Source: Viridibacillus sp050279675
GTDB lineage: Bacteria > Bacillota > Bacilli > Bacillales_A > Planococcaceae
Length of the DNA: 64,000 nt
Assembly: GCF_050279675.1 (NCBI RefSeq)
Contig: NZ_JBNNUK010000010.1
Location: 62,001-126,000 of the forward strand
Reading direction: 5' to 3'
Made by a program: the position numbers and the translations under genes. Position 1 is the first letter of the stretch. Each line of letters starts with the position of its first letter. Shown piece by piece: positions 50,098-58,956 of the stretch. The notes beneath the pieces are model-generated. The model did not search any database. It was not told where the DNA came from and saw only the letters and a program-made list of their open reading frames with translations.

Positions 50098-50907
50098 ATG
50101 GATTCAATATTATTACAAATTAACCCAGTAGCACTTGAGTTAGGGCCAATTTCAGTTAGATGGTACGGGGTTATTATTGCGATGGGTATTATTATTGCCT
50201 TTTTGATTGGGCAAAGAGAAATGGTGAAACGTGGATTCCATGAGGAATTTTTAACAGATTTATTGATTTGGGCAGTACCAATTTCTATTATTTGCGCCCG
50301 AATCTACTACGTAATATTTAAATGGGATTTCTATAGTGCAAATCCAGGTGAGATTATTCAGATTTGGCATGGTGGGATTGCTATACACGGTGCACTTATT
50401 GGTGCATTTATTACTACATATATTTTTACTAAAAAGCGTGGGGTTAGTTTTTGGAAGGTTGCAGATGTATTAGCGCCAAGCTTATTAGTAGGTCAAATTA
50501 TTGGCCGATGGGGTAATTTTATGAACCAAGAGGCTTATGGTGGTGCTGTAACACGCGATTTCTTAGAAGGATTGCATTTGCCAAATTGGATCATTGAGCA
50601 GATGAATGTAAACGGTATTTACCATCATCCTACTTTCTTATATGAATCACTATGGAATGTTGTTGGTCTCGTATTGTTACTAGTTTTACGAAAAGTGAAC
50701 TTACGACGTGGTGAAATATTCTTAACTTATATTATTTGGTATTCATTTGGTCGTTTCTTCGTAGAAGGATTACGTACTGATAGTTTATTAATAGGTGATT
50801 TGCGCATGGCACAAATTGTGTCATTAATCGGTTTAGTAATAGGTGTTGCACTTTTCATCTATAGAAGAATGAACGTAAAACCAGTTGTAAAGTATTTAGA
50901 TAAGTAA
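50098..50907 (+). CDS. lgt: Prolipoprotein diacylglyceryl transferase
   Basis: The 269-residue membrane enzyme transfers diacylglycerol from phosphatidylglycerol to the lipobox cysteine of prelipoproteins, including several encoded in this window. It has about seven helices, the histidine segment GGIAIHGALIGAF, the Lgt signature GQIIGRWGNFMNQEAYGG, and the YESLWN and SFGRFFVEGLRTDSL motifs. GGAG precedes the ATG, and it follows hprK by 35 bases. A hairpin lies beyond its stop before ppaX. Confidence 0.95.
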   Translation: MDSILLQINPVALELGPISVRWYGVIIAMGIIIAFLIGQREMVKRGFHEEFLTDLLIWAVPISIICARIYYVIFKWDFYSANPGEIIQIWHGGIAIHGALIGAFITTYIFTKKRGVSFWKVADVLAPSLLVGQIIGRWGNFMNQEAYGGAVTRDFLEGLHLPNWIIEQMNVNGIYHHPTFLYESLWNVVGLVLLLVLRKVNLRRGEIFLTYIIWYSFGRFFVEGLRTDSLLIGDLRMAQIVSLIGLVIGVALFIYRRMNVKPVVKYLDK

Positions 50908-50942
50908 TATTGAAGAGTAGCGAAGGGAAAGCTAAAAGAGTG

Positions 50943-50976
50943 TTAATGACCAGGGTTAAATCAGCTTGGTCATTAA
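50943..50976. repeat. Inverted repeat between lgt and ppaX
   Basis: TTAATGACCA and TGGTCATTAA are exact arms around a 14-base loop, with no T run on either side. It may be an RNA-stabilising or partially terminating structure. Confidence 0.6.
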
Positions 50977-51139
50977 TGCTTGTCATGCAGTTGACGAAGC
51001 TATATCCATTTTTGTGACGTTAGAACCCCTATAATGTCGTTATTTTTAATCGCATTACGACAGCGTTCTTTTTTTCCATAGTTGTAACAACACTTTGACG
51101 AAGAATTGAAGAAAAGAAAGAAAAAGGAGTCGTATTCGT

Positions 51140-51805
51140 ATGACAAATAGAAAAATTAAAGCACTATTATTCGACTTTGACGGTACTTTATTAGATACAA
51201 ATGAGCTTATCATACAAACTTTTTTACATGTATTAGAGACTAAATTCCCCGGGAAATATAGCAGAGAAGATGTTTTCCCGTTTTTAGGGCCTTCTTTAAA
51301 AGAAACATTTTCAACTGTCGATTTAGAGAGTGTAGATGAGCTAGTACAAGATTATCGAAAATGGAATATTGCACATCATGATGAGCTTGTAACAGAATTT
51401 GACGGTGTTTTAGAAACATTACTAGCACTGAAAGAAGCGGGAATTCGACTTGCGATTGTTTCAACAAAACGACAAGATATGCTAGCGAGAGGACTTCGTG
51501 TTTTAAAAGCAGAAGGATTATTTGAAGTCATCATTGGTTTAGATGATGTTAAAAATGTGAAGCCTGATCCAGAGCCAATTTTATTAGCACTTGAGAAGAT
51601 GGGTCTTCAAAAAGATGAAGTTATAATGATAGGCGATAATTCTCACGATATTGAAGGTGGTAAAAACGCTGGAGTAAAAACAGCGGGCGTTGCATGGTCA
51701 TTGAAAGGTGAAGCATTCTTAGCGCAATTCAAACCTGATTATATGTTACATCATTTGAGTGACTTACTAGAGATTGTTGGAGAAGTTACCTATGAGGAGA
51801 ACTGA
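51140..51805 (+). CDS. ppaX: Pyrophosphatase PpaX
   Basis: The 221-residue HAD-family enzyme hydrolyses the pyrophosphate released when HprK phosphorylase removes the phosphate of P-Ser-HPr. It has the nucleophile motif LLFDFDGTLLDTNE, the cap region, IVSTKR, KPDPEPI and IGDNSHDIEGGKNAG. The place directly after hprK and lgt is the usual one. A GGAG site precedes the ATG. The end overlaps the next gene by 14 bases. Confidence 0.94.
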   Translation: MTNRKIKALLFDFDGTLLDTNELIIQTFLHVLETKFPGKYSREDVFPFLGPSLKETFSTVDLESVDELVQDYRKWNIAHHDELVTEFDGVLETLLALKEAGIRLAIVSTKRQDMLARGLRVLKAEGLFEVIIGLDDVKNVKPDPEPILLALEKMGLQKDEVIMIGDNSHDIEGGKNAGVKTAGVAWSLKGEAFLAQFKPDYMLHHLSDLLEIVGEVTYEEN

Positions 51806-52316
51806 AAGATATCGTGTTGAAGGCGCAAGTTCTCTTTGGCAAATTTATGAAACAGTTTCCTTTTGGAAAGTAGCAAAAACATTTATCGTTATACAAGTGG
51901 CGCGTTATACGCCGTTTTTAACGATGAAAAACTGGTTGTATCGCACATTTTTGAAAATGAAAATAGGAGATAAGACGGCTTTTGCTTTGATGGTAATGCC
52001 CGATACGATGTTTCCTGAACGCATTCAAGTAGGAAGTAATACGATCATTGGCTATAATACGACGATTTTAGCGCATGAATATTTAATAGAAGAATATAGA
52101 TTAGGCGATGTCATTATTGGAGATCGTGTAATGATTGGTGCAAATTCAACAATATTGCCTGGCGTGAGCATTGGAGATGATGCAATTGTCTCTGCTGCAA
52201 CATTAGTGAATAGAGATGTTCCAGCTGGCGCTTTTGTTGGAGGAAATCCTATGCAAATCATTTACACGAAGGAACAAATGGATATTAAAAAGTCAGTCAA
52301 TTCTAAAAACTCTTAA
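51792..52316 (+). CDS. yvoF: YvoF-like hexapeptide acyltransferase
   Basis: The protein of about 174 residues is a left-handed beta-helix acyltransferase. Hexapeptide repeats are clear in IQVGSNTIIGYNTTILAHEYLIEEYRLGDVIIGDRVMIGANSTILPGVSIGDDAIVSAATLVNRDVPAGAFVGGNPMQI. The catalytic histidine may be in ILAHEY. The acceptor is unknown. ATG 51792 is preferred, with GGAGAAG six bases upstream, overlapping the ppaX end; a TTG at 51774 is in frame. It has the same position as yvoF in B. subtilis. Confidence 0.9.
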   Translation: MRRTERYRVEGASSLWQIYETVSFWKVAKTFIVIQVARYTPFLTMKNWLYRTFLKMKIGDKTAFALMVMPDTMFPERIQVGSNTIIGYNTTILAHEYLIEEYRLGDVIIGDRVMIGANSTILPGVSIGDDAIVSAATLVNRDVPAGAFVGGNPMQIIYTKEQMDIKKSVNSKNS

Positions 52317-52343
52317 AGTTTGTATGCTTTATGAGTTTTTTTT
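52305..52343 (+). terminator. Terminator ending the hprK block
   Basis: AAAAACTC and GAGTTTTT flank a further AAAG/CTTT pairing, and TTT follows. The left arm lies inside the last codons of yvoF. Confidence 0.8.
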
Positions 52344-52344
52344 A

Positions 52345-52373
52345 TTGACGGTATGTAAGAATTGAGATAAAAT
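52345..52373 (+). promoter_or_regulatory. Promoter of the his operon
   Basis: TTGACG (52345-52350) and TAAAAT (52368-52373) are 17 bases apart. The leader before hisZ is only about 60 bases and shows no T-box or attenuator. Confidence 0.82.
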
Positions 52374-52437
52374 ACTTTCATGAATCATCACTCTACCACT
52401 CTAGCGAACTAAAGTTTATAGATTAGGAAGTGTCACT

Positions 52438-53586
52438 ATGTCATCAATTCGAAAGTTTGAAAAACCACTTGGAATGCGCGATACATTTCCAAAGATTTTT
52501 GAAAAAAAAGAAGTTGTCAGACAGACCGGTCGAGACTTTCTACAACTGAGAGGTTTTGACTTTATAAAAACACCAACGCTTGAATATTACGATACAGTTG
52601 GTAAAGCCTCTGCAATCGTTGAGTCTTCTTTATTTAAGCTAGTAGATAGTCAAGGTAATACATTAGTGCTTCGTCCAGATATGACAACACCAATTGCACG
52701 TGTTGCATCATCGAAGTTATTAAAAGAAAAGATTCCATTACGTTTAGCTTATTTTGCAAATGTATTCCGCGCTCAAGAAACAGAAGGTGGACGCCCAGCA
52801 GAATTTGAACAAATGGGTGTTGAAATTATTGGAGATCCTTCTGTATATGCTGACGCTGAAGTTTTATTGACTGTGATTGAACTACTAAAAGCATTAGAAG
52901 TAAAACAATTTAAGTTAACAATCGGAAATGTAGGTATTCTAAATGCTATTCTAACTCAAAATGTCAGAACAGAAGTGCAATTCAAAGAATTACATAAACT
53001 ACTTGTAGAAAAGAATATTGTAGGTTTTGAAGAAGCGGTTAAGCTTTTTGAGTTGCCTCAGAAAAACAAACAAACATTATTAACTTTTATAGAAGAAGCG
53101 ACAGATCTAAATAACATTAACCAAATTGATAAATATTTAATAGAAAAAGATGATTTTATATATATGGAAAGATTGCAAAAGATTTTAGCTATTTCCGAAG
53201 TGGAAAAGTACATTTATTTTGATTTCACATTAGCGAGTCATATGAATTACTACAGTGGCATGCTATTTGAAGTATTTGCTACTGGAGCAGGTTTTCCGTT
53301 AGGAAATGGTGGCCGCTACGATGGATTACTTGATGAATTTGGATCACAGGTTGGAGCAATTGGTTTTGGGTTACGTGTCGATCAACTGTTGGAAGTCATG
53401 CCTTCATTTCAAAAGGATCAAGAAGAGGTGCTCGTATTATTTGCACAGAATGAGTTTCCAAGAGCAGTAGCAAAGGCAGCTACTCTTCGTAAAGAAGGTA
53501 AACGCACCACATTGCAATCGATTGAAGGTATAGAGAATATAGCAGTTTTTGAGCAACTCTTTTCAAAAGTTGTACGTATTGGGTAA
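52438..53586 (+). CDS. hisZ: HisZ, ATP phosphoribosyltransferase regulatory subunit
   Basis: The 382-residue protein is a histidyl-tRNA synthetase paralogue lacking the anticodon domain. It has motif 1-like GMRDTFPKIFEKK, LVLRPDMTTPIARVASS, the motif 2 region RLAYFANVFRAQETEGGRPAEFEQMGVE, and GGRYDGLLDEFG. HisZ binds the short form of HisG and is needed for its activity and histidine feedback. The short HisG next to it (207 residues) agrees. It is the first gene of the his operon. Confidence 0.95.
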   Translation: MSSIRKFEKPLGMRDTFPKIFEKKEVVRQTGRDFLQLRGFDFIKTPTLEYYDTVGKASAIVESSLFKLVDSQGNTLVLRPDMTTPIARVASSKLLKEKIPLRLAYFANVFRAQETEGGRPAEFEQMGVEIIGDPSVYADAEVLLTVIELLKALEVKQFKLTIGNVGILNAILTQNVRTEVQFKELHKLLVEKNIVGFEEAVKLFELPQKNKQTLLTFIEEATDLNNINQIDKYLIEKDDFIYMERLQKILAISEVEKYIYFDFTLASHMNYYSGMLFEVFATGAGFPLGNGGRYDGLLDEFGSQVGAIGFGLRVDQLLEVMPSFQKDQEEVLVLFAQNEFPRAVAKAATLRKEGKRTTLQSIEGIENIAVFEQLFSKVVRIG

Positions 53587-53599
53587 GGAGGAATCGAAC

Positions 53600-54223
53600 A
53601 TGACTGAATTGACAATCGCAATGCCTAAAGGGCGCATTTTCGAAGAAGCATATGAAATGCTCATTCAAGCAGGTTTTGACTTGCCAGAAGATGTTGAAAT
53701 ATCACGTAAATTAGTGATTGAAATTCCATCTGAAAAAATTCGCTTCATACTAGCAAAGCCAATGGACGTACCTACATATGTTGAACATGGTGTAGCTGAT
53801 ATTGGTATAGCAGGAAAAGATGTTTTGCTAGAACAAGGAAGAGCGGTACATGAATTACTCGATTTGAAAATTAGTAAATGTTATATCGCTTCTGCGGGAT
53901 TACCAAATACAAAGTTAAATGATATTGCGCCACGTATAGCGACGAAATATCCAACAGTTGCCTCCCACTATTACCGTGAAAAAGGAGAACAAGTTGAAAT
54001 TATTGGACTAAACGGTTCGATTGAATTAGCTCCAATGATAGGACTTGCTGACCGCATTGTGGATATTGTTTCAACTGGTCAAACATTAAAAGAAAATGGG
54101 CTAGTTGAATATGAACACATTACAGATGTGTCCTCTCGATTGATCGCCAATCCTGTGAGCTATCGCATGAAGAATGAGCGTATTCAAGATCTCGTCAAAC
54201 GTTTAAAAAAATGTGTGAAATGA
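53600..54223 (+). CDS. hisG: ATP phosphoribosyltransferase, short form
   Basis: The 207-residue enzyme joins ATP and PRPP in the first committed step of histidine synthesis. It has TIAMPKGRIFEEAYEML, KPMDVPTYVEHGVADIGIAGKDVLLE and the PRPP-binding IVDIVSTGQTLKENGL. The C-terminal regulatory domain of the long form is absent, so it needs HisZ. AAGGAGG lies about ten bases before ATG 53600; the upstream in-frame start lies within hisZ. Confidence 0.95.
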   Translation: MTELTIAMPKGRIFEEAYEMLIQAGFDLPEDVEISRKLVIEIPSEKIRFILAKPMDVPTYVEHGVADIGIAGKDVLLEQGRAVHELLDLKISKCYIASAGLPNTKLNDIAPRIATKYPTVASHYYREKGEQVEIIGLNGSIELAPMIGLADRIVDIVSTGQTLKENGLVEYEHITDVSSRLIANPVSYRMKNERIQDLVKRLKKCVK

Positions 54224-54238
54224 GAGAAGGTTTAAACG

Positions 54239-55534
54239 ATGAAGATTCAAGACTTAACAAAAAATATATCCTTACAACGCCCATTGGCGAGCGGCAACGA
54301 GGAGCAATTACAAACAGTTAGGGAAGTACTTGCCAATGTTCGTCAAAATGGTGATGCTGCTGTCAAAGGATATGGTGCTAAATGGGACGGTGTTTTTCTT
54401 AATGAATTGCGTGTGTCACCAGAGGAAATGGCAGAAGCAGTTAGCAGTATGGATGCACAATTAATAAAAGATTTAAAAGAAGCTTCATTGAATATACGCG
54501 CATACCATGACAAACAAAAGCGCCAAGGTTATCGACTAAATCTAGAAAATGATTCTTGGTTAGGGCAACGTATTACAGCGTTATCGGCTGTTGGTCTTTA
54601 TGTGCCAGGAGGCTCAGCTGCTTACCCATCATCTGTTTTAATGAATGTTATTCCAGCACAAGTAGCTGGTGTTGAGCGCATCGTTTTAGTGTCACCTCCA
54701 GGAAAAGACGGTAAGCTACCAGCAGCTGTTTTAACTGCTGCATCCATATTAGGGATTACAGAGATTTATAAAATGGGTGGTGCACAGGCAATTGGTGCTC
54801 TAGCTTATGGTACAGAATCGATTCAAGCAGTTGATAAAATTACAGGACCAGGTAATATTTTTGTTGCATTAGCAAAACGTGAAGTGTTTGGTGAAGTAGC
54901 CATTGATATGATTGCTGGACCAAGCGAAATTGCTATTATTGCAGATGAGAATGCATATGCTGATGAGATTGCAGCAGACTTATTATCTCAAGCCGAACAT
55001 GACCCTTTGGCATGTGCGATTTTAGTTACAACGAGTGAAAGACTAGCTGAAGAAGTAGCGGAGGAAGTTGAAAATCAACTAACATCATTACCACGAGAAG
55101 CAATTGCACGTAAGGCGATCGAAAACTTTGGCAGTATTTATATAGCTGAAACGCTCGCTGAAGCAGTGCAAGCGATCAATCGATTAGCACCAGAGCATTT
55201 AGAAATTGTTACTGACAATGCAGAAGTTGTTGCTGAACAAATTCGTAATGCGGGTGCTATATTTATCGGACGCTATAGTTCAGAGCCAGTAGGAGATTAT
55301 TTTGCAGGCACAAATCACGTGTTACCAACAAATAGTACAGCTCGTTTTGCTAGTGGCTTGAATGTTGATGACTTTATTAAAAAAACAAGCGTTGTTTATT
55401 ATACAAAAGAAACTTGGGCACAAAATTCACCGAAAATAGCTAGACTTGCCAGATTAGAAGGATTAGAAGCACATGCTAGAGCCGTGGAGTCTAGAGGGTG
55501 GGATAAAGGAGTCGAATCAAGTGGAAGCAACTAA
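54239..55534 (+). CDS. hisD: Histidinol dehydrogenase
   Basis: The 431-residue zinc enzyme oxidises L-histidinol to L-histidine in two NAD-dependent steps. It has GLYVPGGSAAYPSSVLMNVIPAQVAGV, MGGAQAIGALAYGTESI, DKITGPGN, GPSEIAIIADE, LLSQAEHDPLACAILVT and RLAPEHLEI, with the active-site histidines visible in the last two. It begins 15 bases after hisG, and its last 14 bases overlap hisB. Confidence 0.96.
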   Translation: MKIQDLTKNISLQRPLASGNEEQLQTVREVLANVRQNGDAAVKGYGAKWDGVFLNELRVSPEEMAEAVSSMDAQLIKDLKEASLNIRAYHDKQKRQGYRLNLENDSWLGQRITALSAVGLYVPGGSAAYPSSVLMNVIPAQVAGVERIVLVSPPGKDGKLPAAVLTAASILGITEIYKMGGAQAIGALAYGTESIQAVDKITGPGNIFVALAKREVFGEVAIDMIAGPSEIAIIADENAYADEIAADLLSQAEHDPLACAILVTTSERLAEEVAEEVENQLTSLPREAIARKAIENFGSIYIAETLAEAVQAINRLAPEHLEIVTDNAEVVAEQIRNAGAIFIGRYSSEPVGDYFAGTNHVLPTNSTARFASGLNVDDFIKKTSVVYYTKETWAQNSPKIARLARLEGLEAHARAVESRGWDKGVESSGSN

Positions 55535-56123
55535 AAAGCGTTATGCCATTATCGAACGAAAAACAAATGAAACTCAGATTGCAGTAGAAATTAATTTAGA
55601 TGGTGAAGGGAAGTCTACTATTTCAACGGGTGTTCCTTTTATGGACCATATGCTAGACCTATTTATGAAACATGGTTTATTTGACGGTTCTATTACTGCA
55701 AAAGGTGATACATATATTGATGATCACCATACTACAGAGGATTTAGGGATTGTGTTAGGTCAAGCAATTAAAGAAGCGTTAGGTGATAAAAAAGGTATTA
55801 AGCGCTATGGTAACGCATTTGTGCCAATGGATGATGCATTAGCACAAGTCGTTATTGATTGTTCAAATCGTCCACACTTAGAATTCAGAGTAGATATCCC
55901 AACAGACAAAGTTGGTACATTTGATACGGAGCTAGTGCATGAATTTTTATGGAAATTTGCATTAGAGGCTCGTATGAATGTTCATGTCATTGTTCCTTAT
56001 GGTCACAATGCTCATCATATTATCGAAGCAATCTTTAAAGCATTGGCTAGAGCGATTGATGATGCGGTATCGATTGATCCACGTGTGAAAGGTATACCTT
56101 CAACTAAGGGGCTGCTAACATGA
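55521..56123 (+). CDS. hisB: Imidazoleglycerol-phosphate dehydratase
   Basis: The 200-residue enzyme removes water from imidazole glycerol phosphate. It carries the duplicated manganese-binding motifs PFMDHMLDLFMKHG, DDHHTTEDLGIVLGQA and HNAHHIIEAIFKALARA. GTG 55521 is the start: AAAGGAG is about nine bases upstream and the frame upstream belongs to hisD. It is the single-function type, without a phosphatase domain. The stop overlaps the hisH start as ATGA. Confidence 0.95.
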   Translation: MEATKKRYAIIERKTNETQIAVEINLDGEGKSTISTGVPFMDHMLDLFMKHGLFDGSITAKGDTYIDDHHTTEDLGIVLGQAIKEALGDKKGIKRYGNAFVPMDDALAQVVIDCSNRPHLEFRVDIPTDKVGTFDTELVHEFLWKFALEARMNVHVIVPYGHNAHHIIEAIFKALARAIDDAVSIDPRVKGIPSTKGLLT

Positions 56124-56770
56124 AAATAGGCATAATCGATTATGGTATGGGGAATTTATTTAGCGTTGAACAGGCTATTAAACGTCTAGGCTATGAAGTC
56201 TTAGTATCTGCTGATAAAGAAGAGCTATTAGCAACAGATGCCCTTATTTTACCTGGGGTCGGTGCTTTTAAAGATGCTATGAAACGACTACAAGAAACGA
56301 ATTTAGATTCATTAATAAATGAGGTAGAAAAAAGCAATAAACCCTTACTAGGTATTTGCTTAGGTATGCAGTTATTATTTCAAGAAAGCGCAGAGAATGG
56401 CAGTGGCAAAGGACTAGGTATTTTCAAAGGGAAAATTGAGCGCTTTGCTGGGATTCATGATGATGGTAGTACCTATCGAGTACCACATATGGGATGGAAC
56501 GAACTGCAATTTTCTCAACGTCCAGAATGGTTACAAGAAAATGAAATGACTGGTGATCATTTCGTTTATTTTGTTCATTCATACTTCGCAACTAATATGA
56601 AGCAAGCAGAATTAGTTGCTTTTGCTCATTATGGCAATAAACAAGTGCCAGGTATTGTACAAAGAGGTTCTATTACAGGTATGCAATTTCACCCTGAAAA
56701 ATCAAGTGATTTCGGTGTTCTTCTATTGAGACAGTGGTTAGATGGTGTAAAAAAAGGAGTTGTCGTGTAG
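56120..56770 (+). CDS. hisH: Imidazole glycerol phosphate synthase, glutaminase subunit
   Basis: The 216-residue class I glutamine amidotransferase supplies ammonia to HisF. It has IGIIDYGMGNLFSVEQAIKRLG, the nucleophile cysteine in LLGICLGMQLLF, and the histidine and glutamate in GMQFHPEKSSDFG. It overlaps hisB by four bases and hisA by one, which indicates tight translational coupling. Confidence 0.96.
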   Translation: MKIGIIDYGMGNLFSVEQAIKRLGYEVLVSADKEELLATDALILPGVGAFKDAMKRLQETNLDSLINEVEKSNKPLLGICLGMQLLFQESAENGSGKGLGIFKGKIERFAGIHDDGSTYRVPHMGWNELQFSQRPEWLQENEMTGDHFVYFVHSYFATNMKQAELVAFAHYGNKQVPGIVQRGSITGMQFHPEKSSDFGVLLLRQWLDGVKKGVVV

Positions 56771-57507
56771 TGAGTTCATTTCAAGTTTTCCCAGCAATCG
56801 ATATGAGAGGTGGCAAATGTGTACGCTTATTTAAAGGTGATTACGCACAAGAAACAGTGTACGCAGACTCTCCTTTTGAGATGGCAAAAAGCTTTGCAGA
56901 AGCAGGTGCAAGCTTTATACATATGGTCGATTTAGATGGTGCTAAAGACGGTGAACGTACACATGCAGCTGAAGTTATACGCGTTGCAAAAGAATTAACG
57001 GTAAAAGTGCAAATAGGTGGCGGTATTCGTTCTGAGGAGGATGTACGCTTCTACCTTGAAAATGGGGTTCATCGTGTGATTATTGGCAGTCTAGCCATTC
57101 GTGAACCAAAGCTTGTTGCGAGCTTTATAGAGGAATTTGGTGCAGAACGCATAGTAATTGGACTAGATGCAAAGGATGGCATGGTAGCGACACATGGTTG
57201 GCTTGAGACGTCTAATAAGTCCGCTATTGAAGTAGGGAAATATTTTGCTAAGTCAGGCGCAAAATATTTTGTTTTCACTGATATTGCAACTGATGGTACT
57301 TTAGCTGGTCCGAATATTCCAGCAAACGTGAAATTAGCTGAAGCAACAAATACCGAGATTATCGTATCTGGTGGTATCAGCTCACTTGTAGATATTCAAC
57401 GAGTAAAAGCAGCTGCACAAAACTCATCAATTGCAGGTGTGATTATTGGGAAAGCTCTTTACGCAGGTCGATTTACATTGCCAGAGGCACTTGAGGAGGC
57501 AGAATAA
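56770..57507 (+). CDS. hisA: Phosphoribosylformimino-AICAR-phosphate isomerase
   Basis: The 245-residue TIM barrel isomerises ProFAR to PRFAR. It has the N-terminal FPAIDMRGGKCVRLFKGDY, FIHMVDLDGAKDG, VQIGGGIRSEEDV, FTDIATDGTLAGPN and IIVSGGISS. GTG 56770 is the start, with AAAGGAG about ten bases upstream. It shares single bases with hisH before it and hisF after it. Confidence 0.95.
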   Translation: MSSFQVFPAIDMRGGKCVRLFKGDYAQETVYADSPFEMAKSFAEAGASFIHMVDLDGAKDGERTHAAEVIRVAKELTVKVQIGGGIRSEEDVRFYLENGVHRVIIGSLAIREPKLVASFIEEFGAERIVIGLDAKDGMVATHGWLETSNKSAIEVGKYFAKSGAKYFVFTDIATDGTLAGPNIPANVKLAEATNTEIIVSGGISSLVDIQRVKAAAQNSSIAGVIIGKALYAGRFTLPEALEEAE

Positions 57508-58265
57508 TGCTTACGAAACGAATTATTCCATGTCTTGATGTGAAGGAAGGACGCGTTGTAAAAGGTGTTCAATTCGTCTCATTACGAGATGCTGGTGATC
57601 CTGTAGAGCTTGCTAAGTTCTATAATGAACAAGGCGCAGATGAGCTTGTTTTTTTAGATATTTCTGCTTCGCATGAAGGCCGTGAAACAATGGTTGATGT
57701 CGTACGAAAAACAGCTTCTACTTTAGCGATTCCTTTTACTGTTGGGGGAGGCATTCGAACACTAGAGGATATGAAACGATTACTCCGTGCTGGTGCAGAT
57801 AAAGTATCAGTCAATTCTTCTGCTTTGCAACGGCCAGAACTTATTAAAGAAGGTTCTGATTACTTCGGAGCACAATGTATCGTTGTGGCGATCGATGCTA
57901 AGTGGAGTGAAGAAGACGGTACGTGGATGATATATACGCACGGTGGTCGCAACAAAACGAATTGGCAAGCAGTGGCTTGGGCGAAAGAAGCAGTGAGACT
58001 TGGAGCTGGTGAATTATTAGTCACAAGTATGGATCAAGACGGAGAGAAAAGTGGCTTTGATTTACCTTTAACAAAAGCAATCCGTAAAGCTGTCAACGTA
58101 CCAATTATTGCTAGTGGTGGGGCTGGAAACGCGGATCACTTTTATGATGTTTTACAACATGTAGATGCTGATGCTGCACTAGCGGCTTCTATATTTCACT
58201 ATAAAGAAACAAGTGTCGCAGAAGTGAAAAATGAATTGCGACAAAAGGGAGTGTTCGTGAGATGA
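57507..58265 (+). CDS. hisF: Imidazole glycerol phosphate synthase, cyclase subunit
   Basis: The 252-residue TIM barrel partners with HisH to form imidazole glycerol phosphate and AICAR. It has KRIIPCLDVKEGRVVKGVQFVSLRDAGDPVELAKFYNEQGADELVFLDISAS, PFTVGGGIRTLEDM, LLVTSMDQDGEKSGFDL and IIASGGAGN. The catalytic aspartates are in CLDVKEG and SMDQDG. The hisA stop overlaps its ATG by one base, and its own stop overlaps hisI by four. Confidence 0.96.
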   Translation: MLTKRIIPCLDVKEGRVVKGVQFVSLRDAGDPVELAKFYNEQGADELVFLDISASHEGRETMVDVVRKTASTLAIPFTVGGGIRTLEDMKRLLRAGADKVSVNSSALQRPELIKEGSDYFGAQCIVVAIDAKWSEEDGTWMIYTHGGRNKTNWQAVAWAKEAVRLGAGELLVTSMDQDGEKSGFDLPLTKAIRKAVNVPIIASGGAGNADHFYDVLQHVDADAALAASIFHYKETSVAEVKNELRQKGVFVR

Positions 58266-58882
58266 TAGAAAATCTTCAATTTGACGAAAAAGGTTTGATT
58301 ACTACAGTGGTACAAGATGCACAAACGAAAGAAGTATTAACTGTTGCATTCATGAACAAGGATTCTTTAGACAAAACATTAGCAACAGGTGAAACGTGGT
58401 TTTATAGCCGTTCTCGTCAAGAACTTTGGCATAAAGGGGCCACAAGTGGTAATACACAAAAAGTGATAGCTATTCGTGCTGACTGTGACAAAGATGCACT
58501 AATTGTAGAAGTTTTACCAGCAGGACCTGCGTGTCATAGTGGTACGACAAGTTGCTTTACTGAAACCATAAAAGAAAAATCAGAAATTGTGGGTTCTGTA
58601 GATATTATTACGGAGCTTCGTAGTGTTATTCAAAACCGCGAAAAGGAAATGCCAGAGGGTGCATATACAACTTATCTATTTAACGAAGGTATCGATAAAA
58701 TTTGTAAAAAAGTCGGTGAGGAAGCAACAGAGGTTGTTATAGCTTCAAAAAACCGCGATGCTGATGAATTGAAATGGGAAACAGCAGATTTAATTTATCA
58801 CGTATTGGTACTATTACAAGAACAAAAGTTGGATGTATTTGATGTTTTAGCAGTGCTTCAAAAGCGCCATGAGCAACATTAA
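58262..58882 (+). CDS. hisI: Bifunctional phosphoribosyl-AMP cyclohydrolase / phosphoribosyl-ATP pyrophosphatase
   Basis: The 206-residue protein fuses HisI (about residues 1-115) and HisE (about 116-206). The HisI part has WFYSRSRQELWHKGATSGNTQ, DCDKDALIVEVLPAGPACHSGTTSCF, with zinc cysteines. The HisE part has YTTYLFNEGIDKICKKVGEEATEVVIASKN and the acidic motif ETADLIYHVLVLL. It catalyses the second and third steps of the pathway. It is the last gene of the his operon, which lacks hisC and a histidinol phosphatase. Confidence 0.95.
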   Translation: MIENLQFDEKGLITTVVQDAQTKEVLTVAFMNKDSLDKTLATGETWFYSRSRQELWHKGATSGNTQKVIAIRADCDKDALIVEVLPAGPACHSGTTSCFTETIKEKSEIVGSVDIITELRSVIQNREKEMPEGAYTTYLFNEGIDKICKKVGEEATEVVIASKNRDADELKWETADLIYHVLVLLQEQKLDVFDVLAVLQKRHEQH

Positions 58883-58886
58883 ATAT

Positions 58887-58894
58887 GTTATAAT
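58887..58894 (+). promoter_or_regulatory. Extended -10 promoter before yvcD
   Basis: TGTTATAAT is a TGn extended -10 box seven bases after the hisI stop. A recognisable -35 is lacking (GCCATG at 17 bases). Transcription from it would begin near 58901, ahead of the hairpin at 58910. Confidence 0.55.
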
Positions 58895-58909
58895 GAAGGA
58901 TACTAGAGT

Positions 58910-58943
58910 ATAAGGGACGTTTCTATACGTTCCTTATTTTTTT
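58910..58943 (+). terminator. Terminator or attenuator between hisI and yvcD
   Basis: ATAAGGGACGT and ACGTTCCTTAT pair with one mismatch around TTCTAT and are followed by TTTTTT. GGAGG of yvcD begins directly after the T run. Confidence 0.85.
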
Positions 58944-58956
58944 CGGAGGAATTTTT

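Noticed and set aside
52374..52437. Possible his leader attenuator or T-box
   Set aside because: The leader is only about 60 bases and contains no T-box sequence, histidine codon run or terminator hairpin.
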